From a bacterium (GTDB taxonomy: Bacteria > JAJVIF01): a DNA stretch of 64,000 nt. The stretch lies in NCBI GenBank assembly GCA_022072165.1, contig JAJVIF010000002.1:616063-680062 (forward strand), given 5' to 3'. Positions 31,322-40,659 of this stretch are shown here, in pieces (the first letter of the stretch is position 1; each line of letters opens with the position of its first letter). The translations under genes were made by a program, and so were the position numbers. A model generated the notes under the pieces. It ran no database searches, had not been told where the DNA came from, and saw nothing but the letters and a program-made list of their open reading frames with translations.

Positions 31322-33076
31322 CTAGCCCGACCGGGCTTCCAGGAGTCGGGTGTTCCGGTTGAGGCCGGGACCATTCTCCTGCCAGAGGATGTGAAATCCG
31401 GCGGTGGATCCGACGAGGCATCCGGGACCGTTGTCGGTGGTGGGCATCAACCCCTGGGAGAGGGGGAAGCCGGTGGTGTCGAATGCGCCATCGGCAGCGA
31501 GGGATGCCCGATGGAGAATGAGGGTTCCCTGCAAATTCTCGAGGATGCTGCCGGTCCCGTATTGCGTCAGGACCAGCACACCATCCGCCGCGCCGGGATC
31601 AGCGGCGATACGGATCAGTCGGGCATTGCCTTCGGCCCGGACCGGAAGTTCTATGAACTCATAGTTGCCGGGTGAACGCCGTCGCGCGTACTGCGCTTTC
31701 GTGTCGCTGGCCGCCGCGATGTGAATGACATCCCCGGTGCCGACAAAAATCGATGGCGCTTCCACGACTTTGTCATCGATGCCCAGGGACTCGAATGTCG
31801 CTGCACCAGTCAGCGTATTCGGCAACTGGACATAGTTCAGACGAGCGGTGACTGATGACGAAGAATTACGCAGGAAAGTCGCCAGCGCGAGGGTCCCATC
31901 GCTCCGGAAGGCGGCATCGTGGGCCACGAGCCGGGCCGTGTCTTCGGTGGAGTTGATGATGTCGGCCTGTCGGAGTTCGACAGTTCCAGCGGCACGATTA
32001 GCGATGAAACTCTGGAGACTCTGTTCCTGGATGGGGGTCCCGGACGTGCAGGTCAGTACGGGAGTGCTGGCAGGATTGAGTGTGGGGACGAGTCGCAGGC
32101 CGGTTTGCGCGGTCACCTGCCGACGGGGGCTCAGGGTCAGGTCGAGAGCGCCTCCGGTAGCTTTTAGAGTCGCGGTGACCCAGGCGATTTTTCCGGTGTT
32201 GTCGGTCCAGAAACAATCGATCAACCTTCCAGAAGTTACCTGCCCGAAGCTCTGTTGCGTGGAGACACCGTACTCACGCAGCGGGAAGTTGGGCAACGCG
32301 ACCGGGCGGTCCTCCGCCAGCGTCGAGAGGGTGATCGGCGCGGACCACATACCCGACTCAACATCTCCCAGATAGAGCGCAAACTCATGGCGGACTTCAT
32401 CGCTGACGGAATCCCGGCGTGTCTGCCGGACCATGAGGGTCAGGACTTCCCCCAGGCCATCGCTTCCATTGGAACTGAGTCCAAGGGACTCCTGAGCGAC
32501 CAGTACACCTTCAATGATGGGGTCCGACCCTGGCAGGGTGATGCCGGTCACCTCGGTCGCTTCCGGGCGGAGGCTGGCGAGGGGCGCGGCACTGGCGGAG
32601 AGCGTGAAGGGGCGAACGATAGGGGTGTAGCCGACTCCGCGTTCTGTTACCTGGACGGTGTAACTGCCGGGCGTCGTGAGGGTCCAGCGGGCTGGGATGG
32701 CACTCACGGAGTCGGTGGTGATGGTCGCGCCCAGCTGGGCGATGGCCGGGAAGACCACCGGTCCCGCGCCTTTGGCGAACGCGGCGGCAGTCGCAGCTTC
32801 AGGCGTCAGTTTCCACTCGATGACATCCCCATCCGCCCAGGGGTCGCCGGTGAAGCTCCCCTCCCAGGTCGTTCCGGCCGTGCCGGCGAGACCTGGCGAG
32901 AAGACGATGCTCCGCACGGGTCCCACCGGGTCAGGATCCGGATCGGGGTCGGGGTCGGGATCAGGGTCCGGCCTCGGTCCGGGACCGGGGGCAGGGGCCG
33001 GGATGTGTCCGTTGAACTGCTCGCAGGCAAGGCCTGAGAGGAGCAGCAGAGGGAGGAGCCACAGCAGAGTCCGCAT
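31322..33076 (-). CDS. Lipoprotein with Asp-Pro linker, first of a tandem pair (584 aa)
   Basis: A 584-residue lipoprotein with lipobox LSGLACEQFN, a linker of Pro, Gly and repeated Asp-Pro (residues about 30-52), and a beta-rich body. Paralog of the next gene (see there for shared motifs); they are separated by nine bases. The start at 33076 begins the signal peptide and has TATACT eight bases upstream with no Shine-Dalgarno, so it may have its own leaderless promoter inside the 3' end of the M16 peptidase gene. Close spacing suggests the pair is also read through from the peptidase. Confidence 0.85.
   Translation of the reverse strand: MRTLLWLLPLLLLSGLACEQFNGHIPAPAPGPGPRPDPDPDPDPDPDPDPVGPVRSIVFSPGLAGTAGTTWEGSFTGDPWADGDVIEWKLTPEAATAAAFAKGAGPVVFPAIAQLGATITTDSVSAIPARWTLTTPGSYTVQVTERGVGYTPIVRPFTLSASAAPLASLRPEATEVTGITLPGSDPIIEGVLVAQESLGLSSNGSDGLGEVLTLMVRQTRRDSVSDEVRHEFALYLGDVESGMWSAPITLSTLAEDRPVALPNFPLREYGVSTQQSFGQVTSGRLIDCFWTDNTGKIAWVTATLKATGGALDLTLSPRRQVTAQTGLRLVPTLNPASTPVLTCTSGTPIQEQSLQSFIANRAAGTVELRQADIINSTEDTARLVAHDAAFRSDGTLALATFLRNSSSSVTARLNYVQLPNTLTGAATFESLGIDDKVVEAPSIFVGTGDVIHIAAASDTKAQYARRRSPGNYEFIELPVRAEGNARLIRIAADPGAADGVLVLTQYGTGSILENLQGTLILHRASLAADGAFDTTGFPLSQGLMPTTDNGPGCLVGSTAGFHILWQENGPGLNRNTRLLEARSG
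32930..32990. repeat. Tandem repeat encoding Asp-Pro linker
   Basis: Repeated GGGTC(A/G)GG(A/G)TC(C/A)-type hexamers encoding Asp-Pro on the minus strand, the counterpart of the repeat at 31141 in the paralogous gene. Confidence 0.7.
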
Positions 33077-33084
33077 AAAGAGCG

Positions 33085-33090
33085 AGTATA
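33085..33090 (-). promoter_or_regulatory. -10 element, leaderless start of the 33076 lipoprotein
   Basis: TATACT (minus strand) eight bases before the ATG at 33076, within the short gap after the M16 peptidase stop. No Shine-Dalgarno lies between. Confidence 0.45.
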
Positions 33091-33101
33091 GCCTCCAGCC
33101 C

Positions 33102-35840
33102 TTACTCGAGGGGCCGGGCCGCCTCATAGAGCGGACCACTCACCGCCAGCCAGTGCTGGTCGAGTTGCAGATACTTCGCCGCCGCCTCCTGAACCGCTTC
33201 CAGGGTCACCAGCCGCACCGCCTCCAGCTGACGCCACTGGAAGTCCACCGGGAGCCCCTTCGCAAGATTGGACGCCGCGAAGTTGGCCAGGGCCGCATGG
33301 CCCTGATGCGCCTGGGCGGTCTGACTCGCCAGATAGTTGATGGCGTCCTCAACCTCTTCCGGGGTCGGTCCCTCGGTGGCGAGGAGGCGGAACTCGCGAC
33401 GCAAGCCGGTCACTGCCTGCTCGTACATGGCAGGACGGGTCGCGATGTGGGCCATGAGACTGCCGGTGCCCTGTCCCGCGAATAGGGCAGTGTTCGTGGT
33501 GTACGCGAGTCCCTCCTGGCCCCGGAGTCGACGGTGCAGGCGGGCCTGCCCCGAAGATCCCAGGATGGTGTGGAGGACCTGCATCTGTGCGAAATCGGGA
33601 TCGGTCACCCCCACGCCGGGAACTCCCAGGACGATGACTGACTGCGCCTTGTCTTTGAGCGTCAGGAGCCGTTTGGTCCCCTCAGGCAGGGTGGGAGCGG
33701 CCAGCTGCTGCCAGTTCTCCGGCAACTTGCGCGACTGCGGCGCTGCGGTGAGGGTGCCGAAGGTCGCTTCCAGTTCCTGCTTCATCTGTGCAGGGTCAAA
33801 CAGTCCGACCACTGACAGCACCAGGTGCCCCGGCTGCATTAGCGTCGCATGGAAGCGCGCGCAGTCGGCATGGGTGAGGTTGCGGACCACCGACTCGCGC
33901 CCGAGGTCGGGGCGTCCATAGGGGGAGTCCGGACCGAACATCGCAAAGCGGACCTGGTCCATGGTAGAGCGGAGCATGTCATCCCGGCTGGCGGCGATGG
34001 CCTGTAACTGGCGGGCCTGACTCTGCCGGACTTCTTCATCGGGGAAGGTCGGGCTGGTGGCCACTTCATGGAGGAATCGGAGGCCTGTCTGCCAGTCGCT
34101 GGCGAGGAGGGTCGTCCGGATGCCGAGATCATCGCGCCCCGCGCTCGTGGAAAAGCGCCCTCCCAGCAGATCGAGTTCCTTCGCGAGCTGCGCCTTGGAA
34201 CGCCGGGCAGTCCCGTCGGTAAGCGTATCGAGGGTAAGCGTCGCCAGGCCGTTGGTGTTCCAGTCTTCCCAGAGGAGGCCGCCCCGGACACCGAGACTCA
34301 GCGCTACCGTGGCATTGGCGGTCGACGGGCGCAGGTGGATCGTCATGCCATTGGCGAGGTGATAGGTCTCTGCCGCAGCCGACGCATTCAGCGAATGGGC
34401 CAGTTGCTGCAGCTGCGAGAGGGGCGACTGCCCGCGACGTCCCAGGTCCCGGGGCGCCACCAGGGGCGTGACTGGCACATCGAGGAGCGCCCAGTTAGGA
34501 GACGGAGCAGCGGTGCCGGTCGGTCCGATGATGCCGAGGGTCGCTTTGCTGCTGGTGAAGAATTGCTGGGCGACCCACTGGACATCCTGCACGGTAGCCC
34601 CGTAGATCCGGTCCAGATACGTTTCGTAGCCCTCGATGCCCAGCGCAAGGACTGTACTCCCCACACTCCGGGCAGCGGTCAGGAGATTTTCGCCTTCCAT
34701 GACGCGGTCGACGGCGATCTGCTTTTTCGCGATCTGCAGTTCCTCGGCGGTGGGACCTTCCATCCGGAAGCGGGCCAGGACTTCGAGCACCGCATCAGCA
34801 GCGGCCGACGCCTGCGCCGGGTCCAGGAGCTGCCAGGTGACATACCAGGTGGATCCATCGATCTTGCTGTAGTTGCTCGCGCTAATGCTCGCGACCAGCC
34901 CCAGTTCATCGCGCAGTCGCCGGGTCAGGCGGCTCGACTCCCCCTGGCCGAGGATGGTCATGGCGAGGTCCGCTGCATAGGTCTCGTCGGCGGCAAAAGG
35001 CGGAGCCTTAAAAGTCAGCATCTGGGTGGTGGTCTCGAAGGCACCATCGAGGACCACCTGGCGTGGCGCGGTTTGCGGGTCTTTACCTACCGGAGGGACC
35101 AGTGGCAGGGTGCGACGGGGCCAGTCGGCGAAAGCCCGCATCAGATCCTCCAGCACGGCATTGGCATCGAAGTCACCGATCGCGACCGTGATGGCGTTGT
35201 TGGGGCCGTAGTACTTCGCGAAGTAGTCCCGCATCTGCTGATTGGACTGACCGTTGAGAGACTCCATGGTGCCGAGCACCTGATGGTCGTAGTTGGCATG
35301 GGACCAGGTCGCGTTGAGCATCTGCCTAAAGAGCCAGGAGGAGGGATTGTCCTGGGCACGTCGCAGTTCCTCTTTCACCACTTCCCGCTCGCGAGTGAAC
35401 TGCTCATCGAGTAGAGAGGGACCTTTGAGCATCTCGGCATGGATGGCGATCATGGCCGCCAGCCGGTCGGCGGGACCCTGCAGGTAGTAGTTCGTCCAGT
35501 CGTAACTGGTGGAAGCGTTGCGCTGGAGGGCATTTTTGAAGATGTAGGTATCGAACTCGTCCTTGGAGCGGACGGTGGTGCCATCGAAGAGCATGTGCTC
35601 CAGGAAATGACTGATCCCCTCATCGGCGGGGAGTTCGTTGCGCGCCCCGACCTGAAACCAGGTGTTGACGATCGCCAGGGGGGCGGCCCGGTTTTCCTTC
35701 ACGAGGAAAATCTGCCCATTCGGAGCAGTGGCCATGAGAAAGCCCCCGGGAGTGCGGGAGGTCACCGGCGCACTCTGAGCACGCGTGGGAGTGATCGCCA
35801 GGAGCGAGAGAGTGAAAATGAGCATGAGCCAGGAGCGCAC
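33102..35840 (-). CDS. Secreted M16-family zinc metallopeptidase, two-lobed
   Basis: A 912-residue exported peptidase of the insulinase/pitrilysin type. The inverted zinc motif HFLEH is at residues 78-82, with the distal Glu in the EVVKEELRRAQ helix. The protein holds two M16 halves: the first is catalytic; the second (from about residue 495, TYHLANGMTIHLRPS) keeps the fold without HxxEH, as in two-domain M16B enzymes. The GTG at 35840 is chosen for its Shine-Dalgarno GGAGG six bases upstream and because a signal peptide (LMLIFTLSLLAITPTRAQS) follows at once. It heads a probable operon with two lipoproteins. Confidence 0.93.
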   Translation of the reverse strand: MRSWLMLIFTLSLLAITPTRAQSAPVTSRTPGGFLMATAPNGQIFLVKENRAAPLAIVNTWFQVGARNELPADEGISHFLEHMLFDGTTVRSKDEFDTYIFKNALQRNASTSYDWTNYYLQGPADRLAAMIAIHAEMLKGPSLLDEQFTREREVVKEELRRAQDNPSSWLFRQMLNATWSHANYDHQVLGTMESLNGQSNQQMRDYFAKYYGPNNAITVAIGDFDANAVLEDLMRAFADWPRRTLPLVPPVGKDPQTAPRQVVLDGAFETTTQMLTFKAPPFAADETYAADLAMTILGQGESSRLTRRLRDELGLVASISASNYSKIDGSTWYVTWQLLDPAQASAAADAVLEVLARFRMEGPTAEELQIAKKQIAVDRVMEGENLLTAARSVGSTVLALGIEGYETYLDRIYGATVQDVQWVAQQFFTSSKATLGIIGPTGTAAPSPNWALLDVPVTPLVAPRDLGRRGQSPLSQLQQLAHSLNASAAAETYHLANGMTIHLRPSTANATVALSLGVRGGLLWEDWNTNGLATLTLDTLTDGTARRSKAQLAKELDLLGGRFSTSAGRDDLGIRTTLLASDWQTGLRFLHEVATSPTFPDEEVRQSQARQLQAIAASRDDMLRSTMDQVRFAMFGPDSPYGRPDLGRESVVRNLTHADCARFHATLMQPGHLVLSVVGLFDPAQMKQELEATFGTLTAAPQSRKLPENWQQLAAPTLPEGTKRLLTLKDKAQSVIVLGVPGVGVTDPDFAQMQVLHTILGSSGQARLHRRLRGQEGLAYTTNTALFAGQGTGSLMAHIATRPAMYEQAVTGLRREFRLLATEGPTPEEVEDAINYLASQTAQAHQGHAALANFAASNLAKGLPVDFQWRQLEAVRLVTLEAVQEAAAKYLQLDQHWLAVSGPLYEAARPLE

Positions 35841-35899
35841 CGCGCACCTCCAGGGATCGTGGGGAACTGGAACACCGGTCAGGTGACGCCTCTTCGGGG

Positions 35900-35905
35900 A
35901 GTATA
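35900..35905 (-). promoter_or_regulatory. -10 element of the M16 peptidase operon
   Basis: TATACT on the minus strand, giving a leader of about 50 bases that ends in the GGAGG Shine-Dalgarno before the GTG start at 35840. No clear -35. Confidence 0.4.
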
Positions 35906-35982
35906 GAAGCACTCACCGGACCGGCAGGTGGGGTACGCTTGCTCCCAGTGCCGAGCCCCCTTCGTTGCAGGAGTGCCGCTTC

Positions 35983-36480
35983 ATGACTCAGCGCCTTTCG
36001 TTTCGCGACCTGCTGCTGGCGATCTGCTGTGTCGCTATCACCATCATTGGCTGCACCCTGGGCGGGAGCGCACCGGCCCCGGACCCGCTGGCCGGGGAGC
36101 TGCAGGCGATCAACGCGCTGATTGACACATTCCAGACGTCGTACTCCCAGAAGAACTACGCCGCCCTGCGGGGGACCTTCCATCCCAAGGCAAACGTTGG
36201 CATTGACTACGCCGGCTCGACTGTCCAGAGCACCTACCGCATCGATGAATGGATCACGGCCACCGAGCAACTCCTGAAAGACAAGCGGAGCGTCTCAGAC
36301 ATCCTCTCGAACCGGGAGATCACGGTTTACCGAAACCTCGCGACCGTCGTGGCCGATTACAACTACCGCGCGGATGGCGAGCATCAGGCGGGGCAGGACA
36401 TCATGATTCTCGTAAAAATGGGGGGTCAGTGGAAGATCTTCAGCCTGGTCTTCTACGGGGATCCTGTACGCAAGTCGTAG
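35983..36480 (+). CDS. Lipoprotein with NTF2/SnoaL-like domain
   Basis: A 165-residue lipoprotein (lipobox ITIIGC at about residue 24). The mature part has the alpha+beta cone layout of NTF2/SnoaL-like proteins: helix INALIDTFQTSYSQKNYAALRGTFH, helix IDEWITATEQLLKDKRSV, then strands ITVYRNLATVVADYNYRADGEHQAGQDIMILVKMGGQWKIFSLVFYG. No catalytic residue can be named. The start at 35983 has AGGAG upstream. It converges, 13 bp apart, on the phytase-like gene. Confidence 0.8.
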   Translation: MTQRLSFRDLLLAICCVAITIIGCTLGGSAPAPDPLAGELQAINALIDTFQTSYSQKNYAALRGTFHPKANVGIDYAGSTVQSTYRIDEWITATEQLLKDKRSVSDILSNREITVYRNLATVVADYNYRADGEHQAGQDIMILVKMGGQWKIFSLVFYGDPVRKS

Positions 36481-36493
36481 CGGTCACTTTCAG

Positions 36494-37771
36494 CTACTTC
36501 GGCCAGGGCTCATAGCGATAGAGGAGCGGCACCAGCTGCTGATAGCGCTGGACTTCTTCGGGAGGCAGGACCAGATCGTCACCGGGGAGCGGCGTGTACT
36601 TCCAGGGGTCCACCACGGTCCAGAGCGCGCCGGCATCATCGACCGTCAACGACTCCAGCGATGGCGTGAAATAGGGTTCGCCCGATGGCCCCGGCAGCGA
36701 GAGTTGCGCTGTATCCACCGCGCTGAAGGTGCCATCGGCAGCGAGGCGAACACGGTGAATCCGTTGCAGATTGCGATCGAGCACAAACAGCGCTGAGCCA
36801 TCGGGGAGCAGATACAGGCCGCACAGACTCATAGGCGTACAGGCGGGTGGCAGGAACTGGACCCGCAGGGTCGGCTCCGCTGCGCCTTCCAGCTGCACCC
36901 GATGAAAGATCGGCAGACGTCCCTGCCAGGCTGATGGCACCAGCGGACTCGCGGGCCAGGGCTCCTCGGGACCAAACCAGAGCTCCGCCTGAATTGCAGG
37001 CTGTCCCTGACGCGCCCTCGCCCCGCCAATAGCCACACCCTCGAATCCCCGATTCGGCTTCATCCCCGCGAGGGGGATCGCTGGTCGCGCAGCATGACCC
37101 TCCCAGGGGGACTCCCATCCTGCATCCCAGACGGGCTGGACCATTGTCCGCAGGAAGGGCTCCACTGAGGTGAGTCGGGTGGCGGTGGCGAAGGGGGCAT
37201 CGAACTCGACCCACACCAGTTCGTTGCGGACCTCGTGCGCCCGGGGGTCCTTGGCCAGTTCCGCTGCGGACGCATTGCCTTCCACAGAGAGGAGCGCAGT
37301 CGGCATGCCACCCGGTGTTGCGGGAGCAGCCCAGGCAGTTTCCTCGAGGTCGAGCTTGGCTGTGCCGACGCCAAAGCGGTCGCGCAACGTGTCGGGAATC
37401 GCGATGGGCGCGAGAGTGATCCAGCCATCGCCGGTCGTGCCGGTGTCGGGACGCTGCGACTCGCGGATTTCGATCCGGTGGAGCGCCCCGATGTCATCAC
37501 AACTAAAGAAAAGAAGGGCGTCATCGGCGGATCGTTCGACGAAGGTGAAGCCCGAGGTCTGCTCGGTCCGACGGCCATCCGCCAGGAGCCAGACCGGGTA
37601 CCGGGGCGACAGCGGGAGGGTGACCTGACGCACCGGGATCGCGGTCGACTCCCCCGGGGGGGCTGCCGGGAGAGTCCGGACGGGCGCGGCCTGGGCGGCA
37701 GGCGGACGCGCACAGCCGGCCAGCAGCAGGCTGGCGACGCATCCGGTTCCGATCAGGAGGAGTCCGCGCAT
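36494..37771 (-). CDS. Lipoprotein, esterase/phytase-like beta-propeller
   Basis: A 425-residue lipoprotein (lipobox LLLAGC). The mature part has repeated four-strand patterns and phrases such as NRGFEGVAIGG, LYLLPDGSALFVLDRN and ESLTVDDAGALWTVVDPW, which resemble the FEG(V/L)A and DxxGxLWxxxD elements of proteins annotated esterase-like activity of phytase. The substrate is unknown. The start at 37771 begins the signal peptide; TACCCT seven bases upstream with no Shine-Dalgarno suggests a leaderless message. A long in-frame extension to 38062 is rejected because it crosses the divergent gene. Confidence 0.72.
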   Translation of the reverse strand: MRGLLLIGTGCVASLLLAGCARPPAAQAAPVRTLPAAPPGESTAIPVRQVTLPLSPRYPVWLLADGRRTEQTSGFTFVERSADDALLFFSCDDIGALHRIEIRESQRPDTGTTGDGWITLAPIAIPDTLRDRFGVGTAKLDLEETAWAAPATPGGMPTALLSVEGNASAAELAKDPRAHEVRNELVWVEFDAPFATATRLTSVEPFLRTMVQPVWDAGWESPWEGHAARPAIPLAGMKPNRGFEGVAIGGARARQGQPAIQAELWFGPEEPWPASPLVPSAWQGRLPIFHRVQLEGAAEPTLRVQFLPPACTPMSLCGLYLLPDGSALFVLDRNLQRIHRVRLAADGTFSAVDTAQLSLPGPSGEPYFTPSLESLTVDDAGALWTVVDPWKYTPLPGDDLVLPPEEVQRYQQLVPLLYRYEPWPK

Positions 37772-37929
37772 GGGACTAAGGGTACGTCGAACAGCGCTTC
37801 CGCGGGAATCACCGGTGGGTAAAGGGGGATTGCGAATGATGTAGGGGCACTTTCCGACGGTATAGCGGTTCACCCTACCCGGCCCTGGCGCCGGGCGGGA
37901 GCGTGTCGCACAGCGGTGGAGGTGCCCCC

Positions 37930-40650
37930 ATGACCAACAACCGACCCTACGGGTGGTATCAGGCAGGATGCGTCCTGCTGCTGCTCGGGCTCCTGGGGCT
38001 GGCAGCGAGTTGTCAGGGGGCAGGACCATCGACCCCGACCCATCCCGGGCAGGGGCCAGCACCGTCGGAGATCCCGGCAGGTCTGGTGGTGGACTATGCC
38101 GATGCCACTGGCAATGTCGCGGGGCAGGGGGTCCTGGGACTCTTCCGCTTCACTCTGGATCCGGCGAGCCTGAGCGCGACTCTCGAGCCGGTCCAGCGCT
38201 CCACCGCCGCACTGGGTGACCCTTACACCGCCGACATCACCGGGTACCTGGCGGGGAGTCCCTGCTCCGACTGCTTCAAAGTGAGTGGGGTCGGGCTGAC
38301 TCCTGAAAAGTATGTCTATGCCGACTACACCCTGCGACATCCCTTTCCGCTGCCGGCTTCCAATCCGCCGCAGTTTGGGGATCGCCTCGATTTGCATGTG
38401 TATGACGTCCGGGGCATTTTCCTGAAGCCCGACCCGAAGGATCCCCGGGGGATGCACAGCTTTGTCGACCTCGCCTCCGCCGGCGGCACCCCCGAAACGT
38501 TGCTGATCGACAACTCCGGTTTCCTGGCGGGCATCACCATCGATGGCATCACCACGGCGTTCGATGCCTACACCGACACGTTCTACCCGACGGAAGCGAC
38601 CGCGCATCCCTACGTCATGATGCGGGCCGATACCCGGCAGACGAATTTCGATCCGGGTCATCAGAACGGCTGGAGCGACCTGCGGAACCCCATTGGGTAC
38701 AACGTCTTCCCGCAGGGGGGTGGCCCCTACACCCAGCGGGTGATCTTTACCGCCGAACCGGGAGAGTCGGTGGAGTACCTGGTGGTCCTGGCCGCGAACT
38801 TCGCCGCCGCGTCCCAGGGACCAGGCCTGGCGCTGGGCAAGCGGGGCAATCCGGTCTACTACCTGCCCTGGGCCAACATGAAATCCCCCTGGCGGGTGAA
38901 AGTGGAAGAGACATCCAACACCCTGGAGGCGGGCAACAGCGCGACCGATGTCCGCCTGCAGGTGACGGTGTACGACTGGCAGCATCACCTGGGGGTCATG
39001 ACGCTGGTCGATGAATTCCGGACCGAGAATCAGTCCCGGAGCTCCCTGCGCCGCCCCAGCCAGGTGCTGGATGTCGAGGGCTCGATTCCGGGGGTGACCC
39101 CAATGTCCGAAGTCAATTCCGGCTTCCTCGCCGGTGTCGGCACCCCGCAGGATCCCCTGATCTACGAAGTGATCTTCCCCAACACACTGGGGGCAGACGA
39201 GGGGACCTATCTTGGCGCGCTTGCGATCCGCGACAACTACGAAGCGAGCAGCAAGCCCGAAGGGGTCGGGCGCGGATTCACGCCCTTCACCATCGATGAC
39301 TACTCCACCTACTTCACCTTCGCTGTGCAGGTCGCGCCGGAAGCGAGTGGTGGCACGACCTTTGGCGACACTGCTACGGTGTACAACAACAACTCGACTC
39401 CGCCTTCGACGCTGGAGAGTGTGACGGTGGATCCGGGGACCAGCGGCAACCTGGGCATCTTCTCCAAGGTCGGGCTCCCCAACGAGTACCTCTTTGCGGT
39501 GAGCGAAGTCTCAGGCTTCCTGGATCAGGAGAAGACCACGCAGGTGGCCGTCTCAGCCTCCACCAATGGTGGGCTGAACTGGGGCCAGGCGCAGTTTGCT
39601 CCCGCGCTGAGCGGCAATGGTCCACAGATGCAGCCGGAGCTGATGGTCATCGAAGACTCCACCACCCCGGGGTTCGCCTGGGTCCACATGGTGGCAGCGG
39701 CAGAGGTGAACGGCGACTACAACGTCTATTACTCCAGGAGTGGCAACCTGGGGACCACCTGGTCGCCGCCGATACAGGTCCATAGCTCCGCTAACGGACA
39801 GCAGACCCAGCCGCAACTCGCGGTGAATCCGCTCAACTCCAAGGAAGTCCTGGTGAGCATGGAAGAGATTCGCGGCAACTCCCGCATCCGGGTCTGTCGC
39901 GACGAGAACGGCGATGGCATCTTTGAAGCCGAGTCGACCTTCGACCCCGCCTCCCTGCTCGATGCAACCAAGCGACGCCGCACTCCCTTTGTCGCCTTCC
40001 CGCCCGCCAGCGCCGGCGAGCCGAACCGGGTCGCCCTGATCTGGGTCCGCTCGAATCATCTGGGGCCGGATGTCATGGCCTCGATCTCCACCACCGGCTT
40101 CGCCGGACTCGGTGGGGCGATGCAGGCCGTGAGTGCCGAGGGACTGACCGATGTCGCTGTGATGCCGACCGCAGTCTGGGTGAACTCGGGGCTGGGCCTC
40201 GATCTGCTGGTGGCCTACAACCAGCAGGAGCTCCTCTCTGTCAACGGCACGGGCGGGACCACCATCCAGATCAACGCCAGCAAGGTGATGGTGGCGCGAC
40301 GTCGCGAAGGCCAGCCGATGTTTGATCAGCCGGTCCAGGTCTCCGATGTCACCGATGTCACCCAGGCGAGTATGCCGGTCCTGGCCCGGGTCCATGACGG
40401 CACCAACCCGCCGGTGGGGCTGGTCTGGCACGACAACCGGAATCGGTTCACGTCGGGGAACGACATCTTCTATACCGTCAGCACCGACCGGGGGGCGACC
40501 TGGGCTCCGGATCGCCTGGTGGTCGGGGCCACCGGACATCAGCGCTACCCCTCTCTGGCCTACAACCATCAGGGGCGGTTCCGGATCATGTATCGCGACG
40601 AGAATCGTGAACCGCGCAATATGATCCGCCTGCTGCGGGAGAGCAACTAA
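37930..40650 (+). CDS. Large secreted lipoprotein with sialidase-like (BNR/Asp-box) repeats
   Basis: A 906-residue lipoprotein (lipobox LAASC). Residues about 40-360 are a divergent member of the domain shared by the 13883 and 23110 products (ADYTLRHPFPLPAS, GDRLDLHVYDVRG). The last 430 residues form a sialidase-like beta-propeller with Asp-box motifs: SASTNGGLNWGQ, SRSGNLGTTWSPP, STDRGATWAPD. No sialidase catalytic Arg triad or Tyr-Glu pair can be assigned, so it is probably a binding propeller. Start: GGAGG seven bases before the ATG at 37930. A terminator lies just downstream, inside the end of nth. Confidence 0.87.
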   Translation: MTNNRPYGWYQAGCVLLLLGLLGLAASCQGAGPSTPTHPGQGPAPSEIPAGLVVDYADATGNVAGQGVLGLFRFTLDPASLSATLEPVQRSTAALGDPYTADITGYLAGSPCSDCFKVSGVGLTPEKYVYADYTLRHPFPLPASNPPQFGDRLDLHVYDVRGIFLKPDPKDPRGMHSFVDLASAGGTPETLLIDNSGFLAGITIDGITTAFDAYTDTFYPTEATAHPYVMMRADTRQTNFDPGHQNGWSDLRNPIGYNVFPQGGGPYTQRVIFTAEPGESVEYLVVLAANFAAASQGPGLALGKRGNPVYYLPWANMKSPWRVKVEETSNTLEAGNSATDVRLQVTVYDWQHHLGVMTLVDEFRTENQSRSSLRRPSQVLDVEGSIPGVTPMSEVNSGFLAGVGTPQDPLIYEVIFPNTLGADEGTYLGALAIRDNYEASSKPEGVGRGFTPFTIDDYSTYFTFAVQVAPEASGGTTFGDTATVYNNNSTPPSTLESVTVDPGTSGNLGIFSKVGLPNEYLFAVSEVSGFLDQEKTTQVAVSASTNGGLNWGQAQFAPALSGNGPQMQPELMVIEDSTTPGFAWVHMVAAAEVNGDYNVYYSRSGNLGTTWSPPIQVHSSANGQQTQPQLAVNPLNSKEVLVSMEEIRGNSRIRVCRDENGDGIFEAESTFDPASLLDATKRRRTPFVAFPPASAGEPNRVALIWVRSNHLGPDVMASISTTGFAGLGGAMQAVSAEGLTDVAVMPTAVWVNSGLGLDLLVAYNQQELLSVNGTGGTTIQINASKVMVARRREGQPMFDQPVQVSDVTDVTQASMPVLARVHDGTNPPVGLVWHDNRNRFTSGNDIFYTVSTDRGATWAPDRLVVGATGHQRYPSLAYNHQGRFRIMYRDENREPRNMIRLLRESN

Positions 40651-40659
40651 GCCCGCCAA

